Shown here in pieces: positions 29,370 to 37,790 of a stretch of 37,790 nt of DNA. Numbering within the stretch: position 1 is the first letter of the stretch; each line of letters opens with the position of its first letter. The notes below the pieces were generated by a model. The model saw only the letters and a program-made list of their open reading frames with translations, ran no database searches and had not been told where the DNA came from. Made by a program: the position numbers and the translations under genes. The DNA is from Mycobacterium simulans (GTDB lineage: Bacteria > Actinomycetota > Actinomycetes > Mycobacteriales > Mycobacteriaceae): NCBI RefSeq assembly GCF_900232995.1, contig NZ_OCVX01000003.1, positions 1,619,305 to 1,657,094 of the forward strand, written 5' to 3'.

Positions 29370-30334
29370 CACCACTCCACCGTCCGAAGGAACTCCAAAA
29401 GGGCCGTATTCACGTCGTCGGGCCGCTCCTGCTGCAGCCAGTGTCCGGCGCCGTCGATCATCACTTCGCGGTACGGGCCGGTGATCCCTTCCGACGCCCG
29501 GTCGCGGCGGGTGAAGGTCAGTACGGGATCGGCCGTCCCGCCGATGAACAAACACGGCACAGAGATTGTGGCGCCGTTGAGTTCGGCCGTGGTTTCCCAG
29601 TTGCGATCGAAATTGCGATACCAGTTCAGGCCGCCGGTAAAACCCGTTCGAGTGAACTCGCTTATGTAATGGTCGAGCTCGTCCTGGCTGATCCAGCCCG
29701 GCAGCCCGGGCGGTTCCGGAAGCCGATCGACGAAGCCTTCCGGGCCCGGTGCGAGCATCCGCAGTGCCGCGCTTTGGTCCCCGGGCAGCTGCAGGCCGCC
29801 GATCATCCGGCGCATCGTGCGGGCCGGATCTCGGTTGAGTTCGGCGTCGGCGACACCCGGTTCCTGGAAATAGAGGATGTAGAAGAAGTTCTCCCCGAAT
29901 CTGTCCCGGAGCGCCTGCGTCGGTGGCGTCCGCGGGCGGGGCACCACCGGCACGCTCAACGCAGCCACTCCGGCAACCCGGTCCGGATGCAACAGCGGCG
30001 CATTCCACACCACGATGGCGCCCCAATCGTGGCCCCCCCAGACCGCGCGCTCGGCGCCGACGTCGTCGAGCAAGCCGACCATGTCGGCGGTCACCTCGTG
30101 AATGTTGTATGCCTCGATCGCCTGGGGACAAGACGACCCGCCATAGCCGCGCTGATCGGGAGCCAGCACGTGGTAGCCGGCTTCGGCCAGGGCCGGAATC
30201 TGGTGTCGCCATGAATAGGCGAGTTCAGGAAAGCCGTGGGCCAGTATCACCACCGGGGCGCCGCGGTCCCCGGCCTCGATCACGCGCAGCTGCAAACCGT
30301 TGGTGTCTATCAACCGCTCGGTAGCCAAACCCAT
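29369..30334 (-). CDS. ephA: Epoxide hydrolase EphA
   Basis: The 321-residue alpha/beta hydrolase opens epoxides to vicinal diols. HGFP at 33-36 contributes to the oxyanion hole, the nucleophile is D103 in GGHDWGA, and the catalytic histidine is H298 in GAGHWLQQ. Tyrosines of the cap that position the epoxide lie in FFYILYFQEPG and in GGLNWYRNFDRNW. Sequence, length and place match H37Rv EphA (Rv3617). It is the first gene of the ephA-monooxygenase-dehydrogenase set, all coupled by 1-bp stop/start overlaps. ATG 30334 has only a weak GGTGAG upstream. It is divergent from the VOC gene across 84 bp, which must hold both promoters. Confidence 0.95.
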   Translation of the reverse strand: MGLATERLIDTNGLQLRVIEAGDRGAPVVILAHGFPELAYSWRHQIPALAEAGYHVLAPDQRGYGGSSCPQAIEAYNIHEVTADMVGLLDDVGAERAVWGGHDWGAIVVWNAPLLHPDRVAGVAALSVPVVPRPRTPPTQALRDRFGENFFYILYFQEPGVADAELNRDPARTMRRMIGGLQLPGDQSAALRMLAPGPEGFVDRLPEPPGLPGWISQDELDHYISEFTRTGFTGGLNWYRNFDRNWETTAELNGATISVPCLFIGGTADPVLTFTRRDRASEGITGPYREVMIDGAGHWLQQERPDDVNTALLEFLRTVEW

Positions 30335-30418
30335 GGTCTCACCAAATCACAACGGCACCGGACTGAGAAGGGCTTAGCAAGTAGATATCGCGGGCGAAGC
30401 CGCGCATCATGTTGACCC

Positions 30419-30832
30419 ATGCGGCTTGACCACATCGTGCTCTGGACAAAGGATCCGCGCGCGGCAATGGACTTCTACACGAGGGTCGTCGGGTTGACGC
30501 CGGTGCGATTCGAAGAGTTCGAGGCCGGAGAAGCGCCGTTCCCGAGCGTGCGGGTGAGCGCGGAATCCATCATCGACTTGATGCCAGCCGAGGGTGCTGG
30601 CCCTACCGAGTCGATGACGAAAGTCGCGGGCAGCGCCGGCCATCGCGTAAATCATGTCTGTTTGGCAATGTCGAAATCCGAATACGACGAACTCGATCAG
30701 CGTCTGCAGCAAGCAGGCGTGGACACCAGTGCCCGGCTCAACCATTCCTTCGGGGCGCAAGGATGGGCGCCGCAGGGTTACTACTTCGTTGATCCGGACG
30801 GCAATGTGGTCGAAGCCCGCTACTACGAGTAA
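30419..30832 (+). CDS. VOC-fold (glyoxalase/ring-cleavage dioxygenase-like) protein
   Basis: The 137-residue protein is a vicinal-oxygen-chelate domain with two beta-alpha-beta-beta-beta repeats. Its putative metal triad is H5 (LDHIVLW), H79 (VNHVCLA) and E132 (VVEARYYE), all at the expected places, so it should bind a divalent metal. DPDGNVVEARYY near the end is a hallmark. Possible activities are glyoxalase, fosfomycin-type resistance or aromatic ring opening; sequence alone does not choose. It is followed immediately by a transporter pseudogene and is divergent from ephA. In H37Rv this position holds the espACD region, not a VOC gene, as far as I recall. Confidence 0.85.
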   Translation: MRLDHIVLWTKDPRAAMDFYTRVVGLTPVRFEEFEAGEAPFPSVRVSAESIIDLMPAEGAGPTESMTKVAGSAGHRVNHVCLAMSKSEYDELDQRLQQAGVDTSARLNHSFGAQGWAPQGYYFVDPDGNVVEARYYE

Positions 30833-30835
30833 CTA

Positions 30836-31462
30836 CGCCCGCAAGGCGGTATTCGTCTCGGCGATCGGATTTGGCCTGGATGGCTTCGACCTACTGATCA
30901 TCAGCTTTGCCCTCCCCGGGATCATCGTCAGTTTCCACTTGTCCGCGGTGAGAGCCGGCTGGTTCTCGTTTGGCTGCCGCACTACCTGTCGGAAAGCCTT
31001 GGCCTGGGACTGACGAAAGGTTCGTTGTGGACCGCGGTGACGGTGTTGGGAATGATCGTCGGGATTCTGGCCTTTGGGCAGCTCGCTGATCGGTTCGGTC
31101 GCCGTCCGGCGTTGTGGCTGTATCAGGCCGGTGCGGCGGGTTCGGTGCTGGTGTATAGCCAGCTCACCGAGCCCACTGCACTGCTCGCCGGCGGGTTCGT
31201 GGTCGGGGCGTTTGCCAATGGCATGGTCGGCGGGTTGGGCGCCCTGCTTGCCGAGCTGTATCCGACCGCGGTCCGCGCTACGGCCCAGAACCTGTTGTTC
31301 AACCTTGGCCGTGGAATTGGCGGACTGGCGCCGGTGGTGATCGCCACCCTGGCCACTAGCCATGGATTCCAGTTCGCGTTGGCGCTGCTGCCGATCATCT
31401 ACGTCATTGAAGCAGCCGTGGTGCGTCTGATCCCCGAACGACGGGGGGCAATGCTGAGCTAA
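30836..31462 (+). pseudogene. MFS transporter pseudogene with internal deletion
   Basis: The first part (about 30836-30955) encodes ARKAVFVSAIGFGLDGFDLL and IISFALPGI, the first helix of an SHS/AAHS-type MFS carrier with its GFxLDGFD motif. The frame then changes, and from about 30962 the sequence LVWLPHYLSESLGLGLTKG leads into the C-terminal half: GQLADRFGRRPALW (MFS motif A), AELYPTAVRATAQNLLFNLG and a stop at 31462. Roughly helices 2-6 are missing, so the original of about 430 residues has shrunk to about 205 in two frames. No start codon is evident either. A functional transporter is impossible. Confidence 0.8.
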
Positions 31463-31537
31463 CCGCGGGCGGCCGTCTTGTGTTGTTTGCCGTCTTCCGG
31501 ATCTATTAGGAACGGTCGGTCGTTGGTCTAGCGAGAC

Positions 31538-31674
31538 GGTGGCGACCCGCTGCGCCCGGGCTCGGCGGATGGTGGCGACCCGCTGCGCCCGGGCTCGGCG
31601 GGATGGTGGCGGCCCGCTGCGCTCCGGCTCCGCCGGAGCTTGCGATCGCCACTTCCCGGGCTGGCGATCGCCAC
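31538..31674 (+). repeat. Tandem GC-rich intergenic repeat array upstream of ftsH
   Basis: Two near-identical units of 33-34 bp start at 31538 and 31571 (core GTGGCGACCCGCTGCGCCC) and a diverged third at 31605. The third ends in a perfect hairpin, CTCCGGC/GCCGGAG (31622-31638, 3-base loop). Just beyond are two direct copies of GCGATCGCCAC at 31642-31652 and 31664-31674. The core recurs inverted at 21822-21840. It is of the dispersed intergenic type that in annotations yields spurious RARAQRVATI-like peptides. Confidence 0.7.
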
Positions 31675-31700
31675 GGGCGGTAGCCTTGGTTTTCCAGCTG

Positions 31701-31740
31701 CGTATATACGGAAGGACCTGGCCGGCACGGCCGATGATCG
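31701..31740 (+). promoter_or_regulatory. Candidate ftsH promoter and leader
   Basis: CGTATATACG at 31701-31710 is a perfect 10-base palindrome and contains TATATA, a possible -10 for ftsH. The transcript would begin near 31715, giving a leader of about 26 bases. No Shine-Dalgarno sits at normal distance from ATG 31741; the only purine run (GGAAGGA, 31710-31716) is about 24 bases away. Inferred. Confidence 0.35.
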
Positions 31741-33984
<2,244 letters not shown>

Positions 33985-33999
33985 CGAACGGAGGCTTCG

Positions 34000-34608
34000 A
34001 TGACGCAGCTAGATTCCCGGGAAGCAGCCAAGCGGGTGCGGACCTTCAACCAGCCGCGTGCCGAAGCCGCCATTCGCGAGTTGCTGCTTGCGATTGGCGA
34101 AGACCCGGACCGGGATGGATTGCGCGACACTCCGGCCCGCGTTGCCCGCGCCTATCGAGAGATATTCGCCGGGCTCTACACCGACCCCAGCACGGTGCTG
34201 AGCACGATGTTCGACGAGGATCACAACGAGCTGGTGATCGTCAAGGAAATACCGCTGTACTCCACATGCGAGCACCATCTGGTGTCGTTCCACGGCGTGG
34301 CCCATGTCGGCTACATCCCTAATGCGGACGGCCGGGTGACGGGGCTGTCGAAGATCGCGCGGCTGGTTGACCTGTACGCCAAGCGACCGCAGGTGCAGGA
34401 ACGGCTCACCAGCCAGATCGCCGACGCCCTGGTAGAGCGGCTCGAACCGCGCGGGGTCATCGTGGTAGTTGAGGCCGAGCATTTGTGCATGGCGATGCGC
34501 GGCGTGCGCAAGCCCGGTGCGATCACGACGACGTCGGCAGTGCGGGGCCAGTTCAAGACCGATGCCGCCTCTCGAGCCGAAGCGCTCGATCTGATTCTGC
34601 GTAAGTGA
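34000..34608 (+). CDS. folE: GTP cyclohydrolase I
   Basis: The first enzyme of pterin synthesis converts GTP to 7,8-dihydroneopterin triphosphate plus formate. It has 202 residues, as in H37Rv. Zinc ligands C90 and H93 are in STCEHHL, and C163 in [30 protein letters not shown] is the conserved active-site segment. GGAGG precedes the ATG. The stop overlaps the folP1 GTG by 4 bases (GTGA). It is cytoplasmic and forms a homodecamer in known members. Confidence 0.97.
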   Translation: MTQLDSREAAKRVRTFNQPRAEAAIRELLLAIGEDPDRDGLRDTPARVARAYREIFAGLYTDPSTVLSTMFDEDHNELVIVKEIPLYSTCEHHLVSFHGVAHVGYIPNADGRVTGLSKIARLVDLYAKRPQVQERLTSQIADALVERLEPRGVIVVVEAEHLCMAMRGVRKPGAITTTSAVRGQFKTDAASRAEALDLILRK

Positions 34609-35447
34609 ATCCGGCGCCCGTGCAGGTTGTGGGGGTACTGAACGTCACTGACGACTCGTTTTCGGATGGTGGACGGTATCTCAAGCCTGAAGGTGCGGTG
34701 CAGCATGGTCGGGCATTGGCCGCACAAGGCGCGGGCGTTATCGACGTCGGGGGGGAGTCGACTCGGCCCGGTGCCACTCGCGTAGACCCGGGCGTGGAGA
34801 CGTCGCGCGTGGTACCTGTCGTCAAAGAGCTTGTGGCACAAGGTATTACCGTCAGCATTGACACAATGCACGCCCATGTCGCACGGGCGGCGCTCGAAAA
34901 CGGTGCCCAGATCGTCAACGATGTGTCCGGTGGACGCGCCGATCCGGCGATGGCGCCACTGGTGGCGGAAGCCGGTGTGCGGTGGGTTTTGATGCACTGG
35001 CGGCCGGTGTCGGCGGACAACCCGCATGAGGTTCCGGACTACCAAGATGTGGTTGCCGAAGTGCGCGCCGATCTCCTCGCCAGCGTCGATGCCGCGGTGG
35101 CAGCGGGTGTCGATCCGGCAAGGCTGGTGATCGATCCGGGGCTTGGATTCGCCAAGTCCGGGCAACACAATTGGGCGCTCCTGCACGCCTTGCCCGAGTT
35201 GGTGGCCACCGGGGTCCCGGTGCTCCTGGGAGCCTCGCGCAAACGCTTCCTCGGTGCCCTGTTAGCCGGACCGGACGGCAAGGCGCGACCGCCTGACGGC
35301 CGTGAGACGGCGACGGCGGTGATTTCCGCGCTGGCGGCTCTGCACGGGGCATGGGGTGTGCGCGTACACGACGTGAGGGCCTCGGTCGATGCCCTCAAGG
35401 TCGTCGAAGCCTGGCAGCGCGGCGAAGGGACTGGACCCGATGGCTGA
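34605..35447 (+). CDS. folP1: Dihydropteroate synthase
   Basis: DHPS condenses 6-hydroxymethyl-7,8-dihydropterin pyrophosphate with p-aminobenzoate to 7,8-dihydropteroate and is the sulfonamide and dapsone target. The protein has 280 residues, with [16 protein letters not shown] (10-25), [13 protein letters not shown] (47-59), [10 protein letters not shown] and GASRKRFLG as the pterin, pABA and phosphate binding loops. No substitution is visible in these loops. The GTG start is fixed by the 4-base overlap with folE, and the 3' end overlaps folB by 8 bp. Mycobacteria also carry a second homologue, folP2, elsewhere; the position in the fol operon identifies this as folP1. Confidence 0.97.
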   Translation: MNPAPVQVVGVLNVTDDSFSDGGRYLKPEGAVQHGRALAAQGAGVIDVGGESTRPGATRVDPGVETSRVVPVVKELVAQGITVSIDTMHAHVARAALENGAQIVNDVSGGRADPAMAPLVAEAGVRWVLMHWRPVSADNPHEVPDYQDVVAEVRADLLASVDAAVAAGVDPARLVIDPGLGFAKSGQHNWALLHALPELVATGVPVLLGASRKRFLGALLAGPDGKARPPDGRETATAVISALAALHGAWGVRVHDVRASVDALKVVEAWQRGEGTGPDG

Positions 35448-35838
35448 CCGAATCGAATTGCGCGGCTTGACTGTTCATGGCAATCACGGCGTCTACGACC
35501 ACGAGCGGGTCAGCGGGCAGCGCTTCGTCGTCGATATCACCTTGTGGATCGACCTGGCCGATGCGGCCAAGAGCGACGAGCTGGCCGACACCTACGACTA
35601 CGCCGAGTTGGCCACGCGTGCGGCCGAGATCGTCGCGGGACCTCCGCGGAAGCTGATCGAAACGGTCGGGGCCGAGATCGCCGACCACGTGATGGGCGAC
35701 GAGCGTGTCCATGCCGTCGAGGTGGTGGTGCACAAGCCACAGGCTGCCATCCCGCAGATATTTGCCGATGTGGCCGTGGTGACCCGGCGGTCGCGCCGCG
35801 GCGGTCGAGGTTCGATCATCCCCGCGAGCGAGGTGTGA
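35440..35838 (+). CDS. folB: Dihydroneopterin aldolase
   Basis: FolB cleaves 7,8-dihydroneopterin to 6-hydroxymethyl-7,8-dihydropterin and glycolaldehyde. The 132-residue protein carries the family residues: E22 (YDHERV), Y54 (TYDYAEL) and K99 (VVHKPQA), the last two being catalytic in the M. tuberculosis enzyme, and [16 protein letters not shown] for pterin binding. ATG 35440 lies within the end of folP1 (8-bp overlap); an earlier in-frame start exists but has no family match. The TGA overlaps the folK ATG as TGATG. The C-terminus is basic ([10 protein letters not shown]). Confidence 0.96.
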   Translation: MADRIELRGLTVHGNHGVYDHERVSGQRFVVDITLWIDLADAAKSDELADTYDYAELATRAAEIVAGPPRKLIETVGAEIADHVMGDERVHAVEVVVHKPQAAIPQIFADVAVVTRRSRRGGRGSIIPASEV

Positions 35839-36362
35839 TGAGCCGCGCGGTGCTGTCCATCGGCTCCAACCTGGGTGACCGCTTGGCCCGGCTGCGGTCG
35901 GCAGTCGATGCGATGGGCGACGTGGTTGCGGCCTCTGGCGTGTACGAGTCGGATCCTTGGGGCGACGTCGAGCAGGGGCCGTTCCTCAATGCGGTTCTCA
36001 TTGCCGACGATCCGGCTTGCGACGCGGATGGCTGGTTGCGTCGAGCCCAGGAGGCGGAGCGGTCGGCGGGTCGGGTGCGCGGCAAACGTTGGGGCCCGCG
36101 CACACTCGACGTGGATCTGATTGCCTGCTACCAGACGGGGCCGGACGGGCCCATCGAAATCCTGTCCAACGACCCCAACCTGACGCTGCCACACCCGCGA
36201 GCCCATTTGCGGGCGTTCGTGATGATCCCCTGGCTGGCGATCGATCCCGACGCACAGCTAACGGTCGGCGGCCGGGCCCGCCCGGTTGCCGAGCTGCTGG
36301 CCGAACTGGAGCCGGCCGAGCGGGAGAGTGTGCGGTTGTCCCCTCTGGTGTTGCAAAGCTGA
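35838..36362 (+). CDS. folK: 6-hydroxymethyl-7,8-dihydropterin pyrophosphokinase (HPPK)
   Basis: FolK transfers pyrophosphate from ATP to 6-hydroxymethyl-7,8-dihydropterin, giving the DHPS substrate. The 174-residue protein has GSNLGDR at 9-15, YESDPWGDVEQGPFLN near 36-51 and RWGPRTLDVDLI near 84-95, where D91 and D93 bind the two magnesium ions. LPHPRAHLRAFVMIPW is the conserved C-terminal segment. The start is set by the TGATG overlap with folB. The next gene also overlaps as TGATG, so the run folE to the DUF3180 gene is one coupled unit. Confidence 0.96.
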   Translation: MSRAVLSIGSNLGDRLARLRSAVDAMGDVVAASGVYESDPWGDVEQGPFLNAVLIADDPACDADGWLRRAQEAERSAGRVRGKRWGPRTLDVDLIACYQTGPDGPIEILSNDPNLTLPHPRAHLRAFVMIPWLAIDPDAQLTVGGRARPVAELLAELEPAERESVRLSPLVLQS

Positions 36363-36838
36363 TGGGACCGACCAGAAAACGGGACCTTACGGCCGCGGTG
36401 ATCTGCGCTGCGGTGGTGGGTTACCTGCTGGTCGGGGTGTTGTATCGGTGGTTTCCACCACTCACGGTGTGGACGGGTCTGTCGCTGCTCGCGGTGGCTA
36501 TTGCCGAGGGACTATGGGGGCGCTTCGTGCGGGCAAAGATCAACGACGGCGAGATCGGGGACGGGCCTGGATGGCTACACCCGCTCGCGGTGGCGCGCAG
36601 CCTGGTGGTCGCCAAGGCGTCGGCGTGGGTGGGTGCGCTGGTGCTGGGTTGGTGGATCGGGGTGCTGGTGTACTTCCTACCGCGGCTGTCCTGGCAGCGA
36701 GCGGTCGCCGAGGACACCACAGGCGCGGTGGTGGCTGCCGTCAGCGCGCTGGCTTTGGTGGTTGCTGCGCTGTGGTTGCAACATTGCTGCAAATCTCCCC
36801 AAGATCCGACCGAGCACGGTGAAGGCGCGGAAACCTAG
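36362..36838 (+). CDS. DUF3180 membrane protein (Rv3605c-like)
   Basis: The 158-residue protein has four hydrophobic helices (about 11-27, 34-50, 85-103 and 121-141) and a hydrophilic C-terminal tail (CCKSPQDPTEHGEGAET). It corresponds to the actinobacterial DUF3180 family, conserved next to folK and of unknown function. The ATG overlaps the folK stop as TGATG, so it is translated with the pterin genes, but no pterin-binding motif is present. Confidence 0.88.
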   Translation: MGPTRKRDLTAAVICAAVVGYLLVGVLYRWFPPLTVWTGLSLLAVAIAEGLWGRFVRAKINDGEIGDGPGWLHPLAVARSLVVAKASAWVGALVLGWWIGVLVYFLPRLSWQRAVAEDTTGAVVAAVSALALVVAALWLQHCCKSPQDPTEHGEGAET

Positions 36839-36910
36839 CCGGCTTGGGCTGGTGGAAACTCGGCGCGAGAATCGCCGGACTGGCGCGACACGCGGAGTGA
36901 CCTCGCCCGG

Positions 36911-36916
36911 TACAGT
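36911..36916 (+). promoter_or_regulatory. -10 element for leaderless Rv3604c-like gene
   Basis: TACAGT (TANNNT) ends 6 bases before ATG 36923. With no Shine-Dalgarno, this predicts a transcript beginning at or next to the ATG and separates this gene from the fol operon, whose last gene ends 84 bp upstream. Motif inference. Confidence 0.5.
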
Positions 36917-36922
36917 CAGGCC

Positions 36923-37790
36923 ATGACCGTTCTGTCCCGCGGCGCCCGGGTCCGGCGCGGCGGCCGCAGGCCGGGGTGGGTGCTCTTGACGACGTTGCTG
37001 GTCCTCGCAATCGGGGCCAGCTCCGCATTAGTTTTCACCAATCGCGTGGAACTGCTCAAGCTCGCTGTGATCCTGGCGCTGTGGGCCGCAGTCGCCGGCG
37101 CATTCGTGTCGGTGCTATACCGCCGGCAAGCCGAGGCCGACCAGGCCCGCGCGCGCGATCTGAAGCTTGTCTACGACCTTCAATTGGATCGCGAAATTTC
37201 GGCCCGACGCGAGTACGAGCTAACTGTGGAGTCTCAGCTGCGCCGCGAGCTGGCCTCCGAGCTACGCGGCGCCGCCGCGGACGAGGTGGCGGCGCTGCGG
37301 GCGGAGCTGTCCGCGTTGCGGACCAGCCTGGAGATCTTGTTCGACGCAGACCTGCAGCACCGTCCAGCGCTGGAGCACGTGGCCCCGTTCGGGGCCCAGA
37401 TCGGCGCCAGGGTTGGGGCCCAAAGCGGCGAAAGCCCACCCGCCGACTGGGTGTCCAGCGATCGCGTCAGGGTGGTCCGCGAGGAGGACGCCACCAACCG
37501 CTCCGACGCCGACGAAACCGCGATCATCGATGTGCCGGAGGAACCACTGCTGCCGCCACGGCAACCGGCACCCGCCGGGGAGCGGGCGCGCGCGCAGTAC
37601 GAGGCGCCGTCACCGCAACCCGATCCCCTGTACCAGCCGCACCACGCGCCCCCGCCCGTGCCGCCACCACCAGCACCGCCTCCGCAGCCTGGGCCGTCGC
37701 AGTGGCAGCCCGTTGCCGCTGACGGACAGTGGCTGCCGCCTGGAACACCTGGCAGCAACTGGGCGTCCGCGGAAGCCGACGCCGTCGCCC
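36923..37790 (+). CDS. Two-helix membrane protein with charged, proline-rich tail (Rv3604c-like), 3' end outside window
   Basis: About 289 codons are present without a stop. The basic start (MTVLSRGARVRRGGRRPGW) is followed by two hydrophobic helices (about 18-36 and 45-64), a charged, helical, possibly coiled-coil region (about 65-135: RRQAEADQARARDL, AADEVAALRAELSALR), and a tail rich in proline, alanine and glutamine. It matches the H37Rv Rv3604c type, described as rich in alanine, arginine and proline, with no known function. Its position after folK and DUF3180 is conserved. It is probably transcribed from its own leaderless promoter. Confidence 0.88.
   Translation, partial: MTVLSRGARVRRGGRRPGWVLLTTLLVLAIGASSALVFTNRVELLKLAVILALWAAVAGAFVSVLYRRQAEADQARARDLKLVYDLQLDREISARREYELTVESQLRRELASELRGAAADEVAALRAELSALRTSLEILFDADLQHRPALEHVAPFGAQIGARVGAQSGESPPADWVSSDRVRVVREEDATNRSDADETAIIDVPEEPLLPPRQPAPAGERARAQYEAPSPQPDPLYQPHHAPPPVPPPPAPPPQPGPSQWQPVAADGQWLPPGTPGSNWASAEADAVA

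Noticed and set aside
29370..30212. N-terminal extension of the luciferase-like gene to 676 residues
   Set aside because: The extra 281 codons run through ephA in another frame of the same strand; the family N-terminus and the TGATG overlap place the start at 29369.
31622..31638. Hairpin CTCCGGC/GCCGGAG as a rho-independent terminator of the MFS gene
   Set aside because: No T-tract follows and it is part of a repeat unit; a terminator role is possible but not supported.

Overview
The window is high-GC DNA from a slow-growing Mycobacterium. The evidence is a PE_PGRS gene, a giant PPE-MPTR gene, a PE/PPE/Esx operon, ppgS, lpqG, ephA, a mycobacterial FtsH and a fol operon, in the order I remember for the M. 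tuberculosis H37Rv segment Rv3604c to Rv3632, read in reverse. It is not simply H37Rv: there are insertions (a serine hydrolase, a zinc dehydrogenase, a 13E12/HNH protein, a VOC protein with a dead MFS gene, the giant PPE gene), and the espACD block that in H37Rv lies between ephA and ftsH is absent. I cannot name the species from sequence alone.

Layout. (1) 1-11,600 is a PE/PPE repeat region: the 5' end of a PE_PGRS gene, a 3,320-residue PPE-MPTR gene built from seven large modules, and a divergent PE(_PGRS) pseudogene with two frameshifts. (2) 11,734-15,817 holds cell-envelope genes on the minus strand: ppgS and its small membrane partner (decaprenyl-phosphate galactosamine synthesis), and a multi-pass flippase-like protein. 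Between them sit a beta-lactamase-fold hydrolase and an orphan PGRS scrap; a 16-codon PPE stub lies just beyond. (3) 16,008-22,595 is a conserved housekeeping block: a TerC-like membrane protein, ppa, a PBP4-type D,D-peptidase, a zincin-like protein, tilS, hpt and lipoprotein lpqG. (4) 23,309-25,536 is a type VII secretion substrate operon (PE, PPE-SVP, EsxW-like, EsxV-like) behind a long AT-rich upstream region with perfect inverted repeats. (5) 25,554-31,462 is accessory metabolism: ephA, a luciferase-like monooxygenase and a zinc alcohol dehydrogenase coupled by 1-bp stop/start overlaps, followed by a DUF222/HNH protein; divergently, a VOC-fold protein and a gutted MFS transporter gene. (6) 31,741-37,790 is ftsH, folE, folP1, folB, folK and a DUF3180 membrane gene, nearly all overlapping, then a separately promoted membrane protein that runs off the end.

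How it fits together. The right-hand block links membrane protein quality control (FtsH) with pterin/folate synthesis. The Esx operon and the PE/PPE genes are secretion substrates whose export machinery lies outside the window. The ephA-monooxygenase-dehydrogenase set, with the VOC protein and the former transporter, looks like a small oxidative catabolic module occupying the place of espACD. PE/PPE relics at three separate points (about 11.3, 14.4 and 15.9 kb) mark past recombination around the envelope genes. No rRNA, tRNA, CRISPR array or insertion sequence was seen.
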